Part shown: positions 26,560 through 40,345 of the stretch, piece after piece
How the letters are laid out: each line of letters starts with the position of its first letter
Numbering within the stretch: the stretch's first letter is position 1
Origin: Ceratotherium simum simum
Taxonomy: Eukaryota > Chordata > Mammalia > Perissodactyla > Rhinocerotidae
Assembly (NCBI RefSeq): GCF_000283155.1
Contig: NW_004454280.1
Coordinates: 296,343-360,342, forward strand
Direction of reading: 5' to 3'
Length of the DNA: 64,000 nucleotides
The notes under the pieces: model-generated
The model's input: the letters and a program-made list of their open reading frames with translations, nothing else
The model's database searches: none
Told to the model about the DNA's origin: nothing
Translations under genes and position numbers: made by a program

Positions 26560-26785
26560 AGTGTAGTTTAACAATAAGAACTGCCACTTACTGAGTGCTT
26601 GCTAGAGATCTAGAGTTCATACTCTATGAGGATTACCTAATTTAATTCTTCTTAAGGGATAGGTACTATTATTACCCCAATTTACAGAGAAGGAAACCAA
26701 GGCTAAGAAAGAAATTCAGAAATTTGCCCAAAGTCACACAGAAGCTTTAATAGATACTTATTTAACTGAACTGAAGGCTCCCATT
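26560..26785 (-). repeat. MIR-type SINE (minus orientation)
   Basis: 'gccacttactgagtgcttgct', 'taggtactattattaccccaatttacagagaaggaaaccaaggc' and 'tgcccaaagtcacacag' follow the MIR reverse complement. Confidence 0.7.
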
Positions 26786-27520
26786 CTATGTCAAGAACTA
26801 GTAGGAAGGAGGGGGAAGGCATCTTGCCCCAAAAGATTCCTACCCGATCTCACCAACGTGTAAGCAGGCCACGGAGCAGGCCGGCAAGCCCTGCTACTTG
26901 CTCTTCTCCTTGGGTGCAGCAAGTCCAGCTAGCCTCAAAGGGGCCGTTTCTGGACTGGGTACACTCCTCCACCGTCTCTGGGACCCTGGAAGCATTCAAG
27001 GAACCCAAATGTTCCCCCTGCCTCTGCCTTTCCTAACGCGGCCTCCTATCGAACAGAAACGGAGTTTCCAGCTCCTCACTCTCCTCCTCTCCCGGGGAGA
27101 GGTCTCCACAGGTGGGGAGGGGGTGCGTCATGGGAGGGTCCTCCGGAGTTAAGCTGAGCGGCCTGGAGGTCTCTCACTTCCTTCGCGCCACCCCCGCAGG
27201 CTGAGCCGTGCCTCGCGCGGGGAAACATGGGCACTGCAGTCAATATTGGGGCCTGCAGCTCGCCCAAGACCGCGGACCTCGCGGCGTCCTCTGGCCCCAG
27301 GCAGAAACCCACGGAGACCCCCGCCACCTCCGGGTGCCCGCGCAGCAGGAAGCGCCGCAGAGGGTCCAGGACTGGGACTAGAGCGGCCGGAGCTCGCTGG
27401 TCGCCGCCCTCCCCGCCTCTCCCCTGCTGCCACTCTCTTTCGGCCAAAGGCCGGAGCCGCTGGCTAATTTTTCACGCCCCCCAGACCGCCTCCCTAGGTG
27501 ACGCTACAGCCTGTGCGGTT

Positions 27521-27663
27521 CCTTTAAAGGCTGCGGGTTCCGTTCTTCTTTCCTTTTCCACTGGATGCCAAAATATGCAAATCCGGGGACCGGAATCAGC
27601 AGCCAAATCGAGAAGGAGAAGGGGCGCGGCCGGCACGTCACCGGATCCGCTCCTTGTATGGCT
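27521..27663 (+). promoter_or_regulatory. EGR3: Upstream CArG/ETS/CRE cluster of EGR3
   Basis: About 1.9-2.0 kb upstream of the inferred EGR3 start there is a perfect CArG string CCTTTAAAGG at 27521-27530 and an octamer ATGCAAAT at 27575-27582. Close to 27640 a CRE half-site and ETS core ('cacgtcaccggat') is followed by the CArG-like CCTTGTATGG ending at 27663. Together these resemble a second serum-response module. Function is inferred. Confidence 0.35.
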
Positions 27664-29396
27664 CTTCCCGGCTTGGCCCACCGCCCCGCGACCCTCCCAG
27701 CAGCCGCCAGGGCCCCTCCCGCGCCCAGCCGGGCTCACACAGCCGCCCACGTCCCCGAACCGGCCGCTCGTCCCCCCCAAGGGAGGGAGCCGGGGGTGGG
27801 AGGCGCTGCATGCCCTGATTCCGGCCGGAGCCGGGGACCGCTGCAGAGCGCTCCCTCCCCGCGCCGCGCGGGCGGAGAAGAGCCCGGGGGCGCAGTGCCT
27901 CCCCTGTATAGGTGTAGGGAGCCTGGCGGGAGCGTCTGCAGGGGCGGGGGAGAGGGGGCTCGCGGGAGGCGGGAATCCCTCCTTTCTTAAGAACCGGAGA
28001 AGACCCGGGAAGGCCGAGGCCTCCCACCCCAGTTCTCCACCGAGTAAAGTGAAGAGGAGGAGAGCGAGGTTGTCATCCACCCCCACCACGATGTGCAGCT
28101 TGGGAGTTCCTCCCACACCTCCCCGGCCCGCGTGGCCCTCCCACGGCGTGAGGCCCGGGGATCCTCTTGTCCTCCTTGTCAACACTCCCACTCCCCCTGA
28201 GAAATGCACGTTCCCCCAACCCCGACTCCCCAGCAGGAGGACGCGGGATTCACCGCGCCCACACGGCCACCGAGGAGGGAATCCTCCCACACCAAGCCAG
28301 TGTGATTCGGGGTCGCTCCCCCACGCTCCCGTCCTCTCCTCCCCCTCTCCCGCGGCCCGGCCGCGCGCGCTCCAGAAGCAGGCCTCGGGGAACGTATCAG
28401 CCGCCCCCGGGATCTGCTGCCGCTCCGGGAGGTGACAGCGCTCCGAGTCGGCTAACAGGCTGCCCTTGGACTGCAAGGCGCCGGCTGGCAGCAATAGGGA
28501 CAGCCCTGTGGCAGGCGAGGGGGAGGGGAGAAACTAGGGGAGGCCGCCCTGGTGGCTCAGAGATTGTGGGTTCGGCGTGCTCCTGCTGCAACTCAGTGGC
28601 GGGCCCTTCGCAGGCAGCAATAGACAGCGACTGCGCCCGTGCCTGCTGGGCCCTCCTGCCATCCCGTGGCCAAAGGGGGTGCTTAGGGAATTTACTGGGG
28701 ATTTGGTGCACGTGTTTCCTATCCCCTCAACTTCATTCCTTCTTCTTCACCACCAAAACCGCACATCCTCGACCCCAAAAGTGCAGGGTTCTCGCCTCCC
28801 GCGCAACCGCTCTGCAGCTGTGAATCTCCCCGCCACTGCGCTCAGCCGGAGTCAGCGCAGGGTCAGGGGCCCAGAGAGCGGCAGGGGTGTGGGCGGCGAA
28901 TCAGCGTGAGGGCCGCACGGAAGTTCTCGAGATACTGGATCAAAGATCCCTGACACGCTCAAAGGGACGCGCTCCCTTTCTCCCAGTCTCAGACAGGGTC
29001 CTGGACGTGAGAAGGGCGGCGGGAGCAAGGTCCCATCGCACACCTTCGGGTTCCCCAGAAGATCCCAGGCTGCAAAGAGACTTGGCCAGCCAGCCGTTTT
29101 CTTTCTTGCTGCTGGTGGTGGTGGAGGCCACTTGCAAACAACCGCACCCCCCACCCCCCCGCTCTACAAGCGCACTCTCCTAGTGCAGACCTCAAATAAA
29201 CACACTGGCGGTTATTGCTTTCTCAACCCCGCGCTGTGCGCTTTACGCTTTGCGTTCAGTGCATCCCTCTTTCCTCTTTCCTCTCGAATTTTCCTTCTTT
29301 CTTCTGTTCTATTTCTCTCTTTCTCTCTTTTTTTTAAGATCCGCGAGCAGTGCGGGCGCCGCACGTTGGCTGCGGCCCGCTTCCTGCTTTCTAATG

Positions 29397-29510
29397 TTCC
29401 ATTGTGAGGAGCTTCCATTGTGACGTCGCGCCCCTTCGGCTGGGCTTTGTCTGTCCATATATGGGCAGCTACGTCACGGAGCTTTCCCGGGGCTCAGATA
29501 AATAGGCTGG
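29397..29510 (+). promoter_or_regulatory. EGR3: EGR3 core promoter
   Basis: Several immediate-early elements are packed into about 110 bases. A tandem TTCCATTGTGA lies at 29397-29407 and 29413-29423, the second running into a CRE-like TGACGTCG (29421-29428). A perfect CArG box CCATATATGG lies at 29455-29464, a second CRE-like TACGTCAC at 29470-29477, and a TATA-like ATAAATA at 29498-29504. SRF and CREB inputs through CArG and CRE sites are established for EGR-family promoters. The start site, about 25-30 bases beyond the TATA-like box near 29528, is inferred. Confidence 0.85.
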
Positions 29511-29527
29511 TGGAGTTCCCTGGCTGG

Positions 29528-30116
29528 GAGCTTTTGGGCAGCAGTGAGCTTGCTAGGAAGCGGCGGGGCTGGTGGTGGTGGTAGCAGCGGCAGCGGCAGC
29601 GGCAGAGGCGGCGACGGCGGCGGCAGTGGCGGCGGTGGCGGTGGCGGCTCGGGGGGCGGGGGGGCTGCGGACGCGCGTCNNNNNNNNNNNNNNNNNNNNN
29701 NNNNNNNNNNNNNNNNNNNNNNNNNNNNNNNNNNNNNNNNNNNNNNNNNNNNNNNNNNNNNNNNNNNNNNNNNNNNNNNNNNNNNNNNNNNNNNNNNNNN
29801 NNNNNNNNNNNNNNNNNNNNNNNNNNNNNNNNNNNNNNNNNNNNNNNNNNNNNNNNNNNNNNNNNNNNNNNNNNNNNNNNNNNNNNNNNNNNNNNNNNNN
29901 NNNNNNNNNNNNNNNNNNNNNNNNNNNNNNNNNNNNNNNNNNNNNNNNNNNNNNGCCCACCCCTTCCCCTCTTCCCTCCCCCCTCCCCCAGAACTTTCCC
30001 TCTCGCATGCTTTTCCCCTGCACCACGGATCGCCTCTCGGATGCCGCTTGCCTGGAAGCTGCGTTAGGAGAGAGCGGCGGCGGCGGCGGTGGCGGCGGCG
30101 GCAGCTCGGGAGTGCT
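29528..30116 (+). other. EGR3: EGR3 5' UTR (contains a sequence gap)
   Basis: This is the untranslated leader from the inferred start to the ATG at 30117. It is rich in GGC/GGT triplets on both sides of the gap at 29680-29954. Its true length and any upstream ATGs hidden in the gap cannot be judged. No splice junction is evident between the visible leader and the ATG. Confidence 0.6.
29680..29954. other. Assembly gap (275 N)
   Basis: The run of 275 N lies inside the extremely G+C-rich EGR3 leader, flanked by GGC-repeat sequence. Such sequence is often lost in sequencing, so the stated size may not be the real size. Confidence 1.
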
Positions 30117-32597
<2,481 letters not shown>

Positions 32598-33718
32598 GGC
32601 TCGGGCCCCAACACTTTTCCCCTCCAGTGTTTCTCGGCTGCTCGCCTGAAAGCAGCGGGAAAGCTAGCCACGGAGGCGCAGGGGCCGCGCCCTGGCCTCT
32701 CCATGGACGTGAGGTCCCTTGTTCCCCTTCGATGTCCCCCGTTTCCACCTTTTCACACCGGCCAACGGTTGGAGGCCAGGGCAGGAGACGCCTTCCCCTC
32801 GCTGCCCCCCTTAGCCAAGGCGTGGGGGCGGAAAGGTGGCGTCTAGCCCGCTTTGTTCAGTTCGGATCGCCTTGATCCAGGGGCCGCCGGGCCGCGCCAA
32901 GGACCTGCGGGGGACTGAAGGCGGGGCCTGCCCAAACCTCGCCCGACCCAAGCACCTCACTGTTCCTCCCACGTCTCCCTCGGTTCCCCCTCGAAGACCC
33001 GAGAGGGGGAGGGGGTAAGGAGCGCACCAAAGCGCAGAGCTTGCTGCCCGCCGCACGCACGCGCGTCTGCGTGCGGGGATGCGCGCGAGTGTGCGTGCTC
33101 GCGTGAGTGTATGTGTGCGTGTGTGTGTGCGCGCGCGCGTGTGTGGGAGACTCTTGAGCTGAACCCGGCTGTGTCCACCCCAACTCTTCCCCACATCGCG
33201 TCCCCAGGCGGCTGGGGAATGTCCCAGGCTGGGGGCCTGCACGTGGCCGGACGAGACGGTCTTCCATCTGCTCAGAAATAATATTTCTTACAGAAATGCC
33301 TCGGATGCCGCCGCCGCGGTACTGTTACCGCCGCTTAGGGTTTAGCCCCTCAGAACCCTTCCTTTTCTGAGCGCTTCCCTCTTAGGCCTCAGGGCAGTTT
33401 GGTCATCGGGGAGAAGGAGCAGCTATCACTGAACCTGCCTTTTAAAACGTGTGTTTCCTCAGCCCCACTTTTTTAATCCATGTTCCTGAGTTTGCCCTCT
33501 GCCCTTTTCCCGTCTTCTCCCTTCTCTCTAAGCCTTCTCCCGTCTCTTTCAAAGTCTTTTTCCAGAAAGGCAGGCCTCAACCAGCCACCCCATTTCACCA
33601 TGTTTTTGTTTTTTCTCACTCACATACCCATTTCTCCTTCCGGCCATTGATGGGAAGGTAGGCTCTTTTTTTGCCCTTTGTCATCACCAACACAACAGAG
33701 TTTAAATCTACGTATATG

Positions 33719-33975
33719 GTGTGTGTGTGTATGTATGTATATGTGTGTATGCTATATATATACATATATATAGCATACACACTATATGTATTCCTAGGAA
33801 AATGAAATCTCTAGGGTACTTGGCTATCCGGTGCAGTGCACCGGAATAAAGAGAATTTGTAGGCATATACGGCTTTAAATGATTTATTTTTTATGAAAAA
33901 TGTAACTGATGAGATTATACCTACATATGTGTGTGAGTATGTATATATACACATACACATATACACATACACACG
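33719..33975. repeat. TG/TA dinucleotide-rich region in EGR3 3' UTR
   Basis: Two patches (about 33719-33790 and 33921-33975) are built of alternating TG, TA and CA steps. The first contains the perfect inverted repeat described separately. Confidence 0.85.
33845..33850 (+). promoter_or_regulatory. EGR3: Proximal EGR3 poly-A signal AATAAA
   Basis: This canonical hexamer lies 1.25 kb into the 3' UTR. Its first A is the last base of an inverted repeat (33827-33845), so the signal may be partly base-paired in RNA. If it is used, the short isoform would lack the downstream A/T-rich ARE region. Confidence 0.5.
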
Positions 33976-35952
33976 TATCTCTGTCCAAATTTTCCTCAAT
34001 GATATGGGGATTTTTGCATTACTCCATGTTGATGAATGAAGCATATCTTTTCCATACCCCAATCTCACCTTCTCCCTGCCCTACCTCACCTCTTCTCAGG
34101 CACCCCCTCTTCCCCAGCCCTCTCCACACAGGGGTGATTCTTTTGAAGTGGAGGAGTGGGGAAGGTTGCTCTCTGACACAGCTTCCAGCACAGTCTTGAC
34201 TGAATGTACTGTTCCCTATTAGCGGTATTTCTCCTGTGGTCAGTAAGCTGCCCAGAGAGAAGGAACAAAGGTCTGGAGTTTACAGAATGTCTGTTTTTAA
34301 AGTCACTTTATGCTTTTCCCACTTTTTTTTTTTTAAGAAAAAAGCACCATTTTTTGTTTTTTTGGTGGTGGATAAATAATACTAAAAGGAGTCTAGTGAA
34401 AGGGAAAAAGAATCAAAGAGCAGGGGATTGAGGGTTTCCAGGTACTTGGACTTTGTGTAGAGGAAGAGAGAAGAGGATGAAGTTTGCCAGGAGGGCCCAT
34501 ATTTTTTCAGCTGAAGGGTAAAATCTTTCTTTGCAGAGACAGTATTTTGCTGAATACTTTTTATAATGTGATAATTACTGAAAACAAAAATTTTGGTCAC
34601 TTCGAAGCTGGAAGGAGGAACCAGATATCCTTTAATATTTTTCCTTGCTCCTTCTGGTTTATGCATGTCACTGCATGATAACTCTGAGTTTTCCTTTGTT
34701 TTAACAAAACTGTTCTCAAACATTTAAGCTAAACTAAGAGAAAAATAACTTTGTTGCCAAAAGGTTGTGCTATCCAGATTTTTTATATGTCTGCATGTTT
34801 TAAAAAACAACAAAAGAAAATGCACTCTAACTTATGTGAACTGAGAGAAAAAAATCAGGTTTTAAACAGGAAAACCTATGGGGAATGATATTTTTTGAAA
34901 GACTTTTGTATAAAGTTGAGTACTTAGAAAAAGACAAACCAGATGTAATATATTTTGTGGATGTTTTTATTTCTTGGATTTATAGTACCTTATACTAAGG
35001 TTAAAAAAATATGCTTGATATTGTGAAAAGGTGAAATTCTTCACCAACATTTCATTTGCTCCTTTGTCACATTGTTATGCCAATATAATATAGTTAATGA
35101 AAACAGCATTTTTAAAAACCGGAATATTGAAATGGTGTAATGTTGTACCATTTGCACTGTGAGCAAATGCTAATACAGTAAATATATTGTGTTTGCTGAC
35201 AATCAGCCGGCCTATAAATCTCCTTATTTTATTTCTTGTTTTCATAGCATAAAGTTTTGGTTTGGCCTGTTTTTTTGTCTTGTTTTGTTTTTGACTGGTG
35301 GTTGGTTTGATAGGTTCTTATGCCTGGTCTTGCCGTTCTTGCTCTGAAAACTCTCAACATGGAAACGTGAAATTTGGTGTTATTGGAAGTTGGTTAGAAT
35401 TTTTTTTGGATCCTGGTGTTTCAACTCCAATGTTGAGTGTTCACTGTGGTTCTAAGAGCATAGGATTCTCCTCCACCCTCTGGGAGCCTCAAACTGCCAG
35501 AGAGATTAGATGAACAGATTAGATAAGCTAATGGGACTCAGGGCTAGTGACTGGAACTTTCTGAACTCTTGTCTCCAGTTTCCAATGGCTATTTGAAGGT
35601 AGAAGGGAGGGGATCTCCTGGTTTATGAACTATTTATCTGATGGCCACAGGAAGCACCAGGACAGGACCCTGAAGGGTCTCTACAGCCACACTGAGTAGT
35701 GCTCTTGCTAAAGCTTTTAAAGCGTGAAAAACAGGTAGAGACTTGAGAGGGGTTCTTCAGGGTTGGCAAGATAACCAGCGAGATTGGAAGCTCTTTTGTT
35801 GTCAGATAATTGGGAAAAATCAGGTTTAAAAGTTCTACAACATCAGTCCCATTTGAACAGGATTCTCCAGGCCTTACTATTTGTAGCTGCCTGGGAAAGG
35901 TGGTCCTGGCTGAAAAACAAGCTCTTATGGACCACCTAAGGATCCAAGGCTT

Positions 35953-36137
35953 CCCCCCCTCCCAAAGCCCCAGTAGATAGTTGTATGTCACAGCTGCACA
36001 GCCTTCTAGTTGCTGTATGTGGGACGCGGCCTCAGCATGGCCGGAGAAGCGGCGCATAGTTGCGCGCCCGGGATCCGAACCCAGGCCGCCAGCATCAGAG
36101 CATGCGCACTTAACCGCTAAGCCACGGGGCCGGCCCA
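35953..36137 (-). mobile_element. ERE-type SINE (ERE2/3-like tail), minus orientation
   Basis: Read on the minus strand it starts 'gggccggccccgtggcttagcgg', has a B-box 'gggttcggatcccggg', and ends '...actatctactggggctttggg'. It is bounded by an 11-base target-site duplication ATCCAAGGCTT at 35942-35952 and 36138-36148, which proves insertion. Confidence 0.94.
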
Positions 36138-36514
36138 ATCCAAGGCTTTTAAAAGAAAGAACATTTGGGATTTGGAGAACATACAGGGAATGTTTTATAT
36201 AACATTAACCCCTCACATTTTATGACTTCTATCCCCCACTAAAGCAATGCTTCCCCTACCCTATGAGCTTTCTTTTCCAGAACCTTCCCCTTCCTTAACT
36301 GAGTTTATTTGCCAGCCCTAGAGCTTTCCCCATTTCTCTTGTACCCTCCACTTCCTTCCAGTGTTCACATCTCCATCCTGCTCCCCTCACCTTATTTCCT
36401 GTAGTCTTTAGAATCCTTTATCCCTGTGAGCCTGGTTCTAGAGCAGTCTTTGCACAGGCCAGTCCTCTCTCTCTCCCTTTCTTCCTGCCTGCCCTCTAAA
36501 AAAACTCCCTTGCA

Positions 36515-36763
36515 GGGCCCGCCCGGTGGCGCAAGTGGTTATGTGCACGTGCTCCGCTGCGGCAGCCCGGGGTTCGCTGGTTCGGATCCCGGGCACGCAC
36601 CGACACACTGCTTGGCAAGCCATGCTGTGGCGGCGTCCCATATAAAGTGGAGGAAGATGGACATGGATGTTAGCCCAGGGCCAGTCTTCCTCAGCAAAAA
36701 AAGAGGAGGATTGGCAGATGTTAGCACAGGGCTGATCTTCCTCACACACACACAAAAAAAAAA
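36515..36763 (+). mobile_element. ERE-type SINE (ERE1-like tail)
   Basis: It has the same order as the copy at 11244: 'gggcccgcccggtggcgcaag' head, 'ccatataaagtggaggaagatgg' body, duplicated tail and A-run. A short CCCTTG flank at 36507-36512 and 36764-36769 may be the target-site duplication. Confidence 0.92.
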
Positions 36764-37890
36764 CCCTTGGGCTTCTCTGCCATGCATTTTACGTATTATC
36801 TGCCTCAGCAAAGTTTAAGGACTTGGTGTATGTAAATGTAGCACCACATTGTACATGGGGGACAGTGTCTCAGTGCCTGAGGTGCCAACCAGGCCAACCA
36901 CACAGTGACAGAAAGGTAGTATAGCATCCCTGCTCAGAAACCGCTCTTGCCGCCGCAATGCATGCCCATCACAGTGAAAAATATGGGTGGTATTTCTGGT
37001 TGGCTCTAGTTACTACGAAGTTGAGGCCAGACCTGGGTGGAGGAGGTGGGCTGTGGCCTTAGAAAAGAATGTTTTTGAAGTAAGAAATCAATAAAGAGAA
37101 TGCAGTATGGAATCTTAAATTGTCTCACCCACACAATTCTAGGTGACTAGCTGCCATCTTGAATTCCCTTCTCTTACCTCATGAAACTTTAAAAATTCCA
37201 ATCTGCAACTTTATGTACAGCCACAAGGAGGTATCCTTCTTTTTTAACAAAGGGAATCCAAGATGGCACAAAAGTCCTAATGATCAAGTGTATAATCTAT
37301 CTCTTTGCTAAACTAGATGTTTCCTTTCAGATTTCTGTGTATTTTTCAAGTGAATATTATCAGAGGAAGATAGCATCACTGGGTGTCTTCATAGTTAGCA
37401 TCCAGCCCCACCTGCACCTTCTCCAATCAAACCAAGCCTTCAGAGTCACACTTTCATCAACAGTGTACTATGCTGCATGATTAATCAACTCACTTCCCAT
37501 TGGTGCATATTACTCAACCCAACCTGGTTCAACCACTGAGTTACTTGGCAATATGGCAGCCTGCCTGACTGGCACCAGCCTGGTGTGGTGTAATCTCTGA
37601 TTCACACTTTGTAGCTAGATAAGGCTGTCCCAGATAGCATCACACCAGCAACCCAACCTGCCTGGGTTTTGTAAATATGGGGAGAGGAGACACAACCCTG
37701 AAACTTAGGGATGAAGTGGGGAGATGGTAGAGGAAAGGCCTGGATGGAGTTATCATGAGAAGGAATCAATGGAGGCTTTGCAAAGAAGCAGCCCAGGAGC
37801 ACAATCAGGCATAAAATGTGGAAGAGGTAGAGGCATAGCCCCTTCCAAGTAACCCCTAAGGTGTTTGGGGGATAAATGAAAAGATGCCTT

Positions 37891-37894
<4 letters not shown>

Positions 37895-37928
<34 letters not shown>
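37895..37928. repeat. (CA)n microsatellite
   Basis: An uninterrupted run of about 17 CA units. Confidence 0.97.
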
Positions 37929-37930
<2 letters not shown>

Positions 37931-40164
37931 CTCAGAAGTGACATACTGAGGGTGATGATGACTCTTTGCAAAATTTTACTCAGTGAACTGGGGTTGGGTA
38001 TAAATGAGGAAATACTTTGTGAGAACTGGGGCAAGGAGTGGCATATGGTTTTATATGGTGGTGAGTGTGTAAGTTTGTGGCTGTATATTATTCACAAGTA
38101 TATAAAAAGAAATAGCAAGGTGTATTCTGGTGAATGAAGGCAATAGCCTATGGCCAGTCACTGCTGATCTCATTTTGCCAGTCCAGAATTTGACTGCCAT
38201 GGATGAGGGGGTTGTGGGCTGCCTTTTCCTGGCCTTAATTGGCTCCCCTGTTGTCCTGGAATAATAAGCCTGGGGAAAGTAGGAGGCCTCTGTGTGTCCC
38301 AAAGACTAGAAATCATATTGGCAAAATCTTAACAACTAGGGGCAAAAGACTTTCTAAAAGGTGCCATGGAGTTTTTAAAATAGGTTGTAATCCTAAATCT
38401 ACCCCAAGTGGTTCTTTTCAGAAAACCCACTCTTTGTGCAGAGAGAAATGAGGTCTCCAGAGGAAGAGGAAAGATCTGAGTGAATCTCGGAGCCCCTTGG
38501 TCACACTAATCCCTGGGTCAGCCCTGAGGACACAATCACACCACCATCAGTCATCCACAGAGGCCAAGAACATGTCTGGCCTCGACAGCTTCTTCCAGCC
38601 CCCCAGCTCTTGAAACGTCACCACTAAAAAGAGTAGTGAAGGTTCCCATCTACCCTATCTCTAGTATTTTCAATGATTAGTCATTTTCAGAGCCGTCTGC
38701 AAGAACAGATGTGGGCCAGGGTTGGGGGCTATAGTCTCTGACATATCTATACCCAGGCAGGAAGGGACCAGGCCCTCACTCTCCTGCCTGGGATCCTCAT
38801 TCCCATCCTCATCATAGCTGCTTCATCTGGGGTCTGAAATTGAGGCAGTCCCTGCCACTGCCCCTGCTGGCAACCAGGGGCACAGTGCTCCTCTGCCCAC
38901 TGACCCCAGCATTGAAATGCTATTTCTTCCCTTCTGGCAAACACGCAGATGGTTAGAAGAAAGGTTTCTGAGCAATCTCACTAAGGAGCTAATGCAAACA
39001 GAACACGGCCAAAAAGCTGCATACAAGAAGAATTAGAGAATGCAAGGTTCTAGATGGTGCTGGCTGCTCAACAAAAACCCAGTCTAACGTCTAGGCTGTG
39101 TGGGAATTGGACCACCATATGGTTTCTTTAATGTTGCCTGACCTGCTTCTTGGCCTTGTCTCCAGGGGGCCCCCAGCACATTCTCTCAGGGCCAGGACAT
39201 GGGGCTTCCTCGGTTTACTAAGATCCTGCTCTGCTCTCAAGGTCCCTGGATGAAGGACAAAGAAGGAACTCTCTGGGCCTCAGAATGCCTTTCCCAGACC
39301 TCAGACATCCTACCCTGTTCCTACAGTCTGCTCCTTCACCCCACTCCTGGGGGCCTCCAGGACTCTACATCCCTCCAGTCCCATCATTGCTTCAATGATG
39401 CTCTGGGCCCTGCCCATTTTGCATACAGCATGATCACTAGTCCTTCAGGCTGGGTCTCCCCATGATAGAGCCATGGCCCTCAGCCATCTTTATCTTGGGC
39501 CTTCATAGTGGCATCATGACCCAATCAGAAACAGGCTGCTCTTTTCTGACCCAGCCAAGAGCAGACTTGAGTTCCCTTTTGGGTTACCACTGAGTTCCTA
39601 GTTATGGTCTTAGGAATGCTTCCACCTCTCAGCTCCTTGGAGGAAAAGAGATCTCTAACCCCCCCTGAGGCTGGGGACACCGCAGCCCTCCAGAGGAGAA
39701 GTTACCCTTGTCCATGGACCTGTATTCTCTGGGGTGGCTCACCAGGGAGTGGCCCTCCACCCAGAATGCATCAGGTTCCTGTCTCCACCAAAGGGAGAGA
39801 GCTTAGTGACCAGAACAGAGCTGGCCTCCAGGCACTTTGGCTTCTTCTCAACAAAAGGCTGCAAGAGCTCTAACACTTTCTACTCCTTAGCATTTTGCCC
39901 CTCTAGGTTGTCCAGGTGCCTAAAGGTCTTCCATTCCTCCTATTCCCTTCTCCCCACTGCTTAGGAAGTTGAGGCCATTGGAGCAGGAAGGCAGAAAACT
40001 TCCAGTGCCTGTGTGACCCCAGGGTACCAAGGAAAGCCTTCTTGGGGCACTCTTTACTTACGCAGGTCTTTGTCCTGAAAATTGAGAGGTAGTTTGATAA
40101 CCCAGCAGCTATTCCGGCTTTTCCCTTGGGGGACTTAACCTGCTTTGGAATCATTACCTCCATC

Positions 40165-40345
40165 CTAGATCTGAATTTCAACTCTGCCACTTTCTTGCAG
40201 CATGAATGTCAGCAAGTTTCTTAGTCTCTCTGAACCTCAGTTTCCTCCTGTTTTATTGTTGCTATCGTGGGGTTCAAATGCAGTAATGTATATGGTGCCT
40301 AGTTCATTGTGGGTGCTCCATAAATGTGACTTATCTTCCTTATCC
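40165..40345 (+). repeat. MIR SINE
   Basis: 'gatctgaatttcaactctgccac', 'gtctctctgaacctcagtttcctcc' and 'ggtgcctagttcattgtgggtgctcc' are in MIR order. Confidence 0.75.

Larger units (their letters stand above)
12986..27050. other. PEBP4-EGR3 intergenic region
   Basis: About 14 kb lie between the PEBP4 3' end and the EGR3-associated CpG island. I see no coding gene here. It holds L2 and MIR fragments, CA/TG microsatellites, a TGG-type satellite, a 20-base-unit minisatellite, an orphan CpG island at about 20.5-21.3 kb and several A/T-rich, repeat-free blocks that may be EGR3 enhancers. Long open frames here are short of ATGs or low-complexity and are not annotated. Confidence 0.7.
32598..35210 (+). 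other. EGR3: EGR3 3' UTR
   Basis: The long 3' untranslated region is G+C-rich to about 33.3 kb and then A/T-rich. It has a proximal AATAAA at 33845-33850. ATTTA pentamers, typical of short-lived immediate-early messages, occur for example near 33882, 34722 and 34979. The distal end is placed near 35200 because 'acagtaaatatattgtgtttgctg' (35175-35200) offers a variant hexamer with a T/G-rich follower. The inferred mRNA of roughly 4.2 kb agrees with the human size as I recall it. Two strong inverted repeats occur at 33743-33782 and 33827-33845. Confidence 0.7.
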
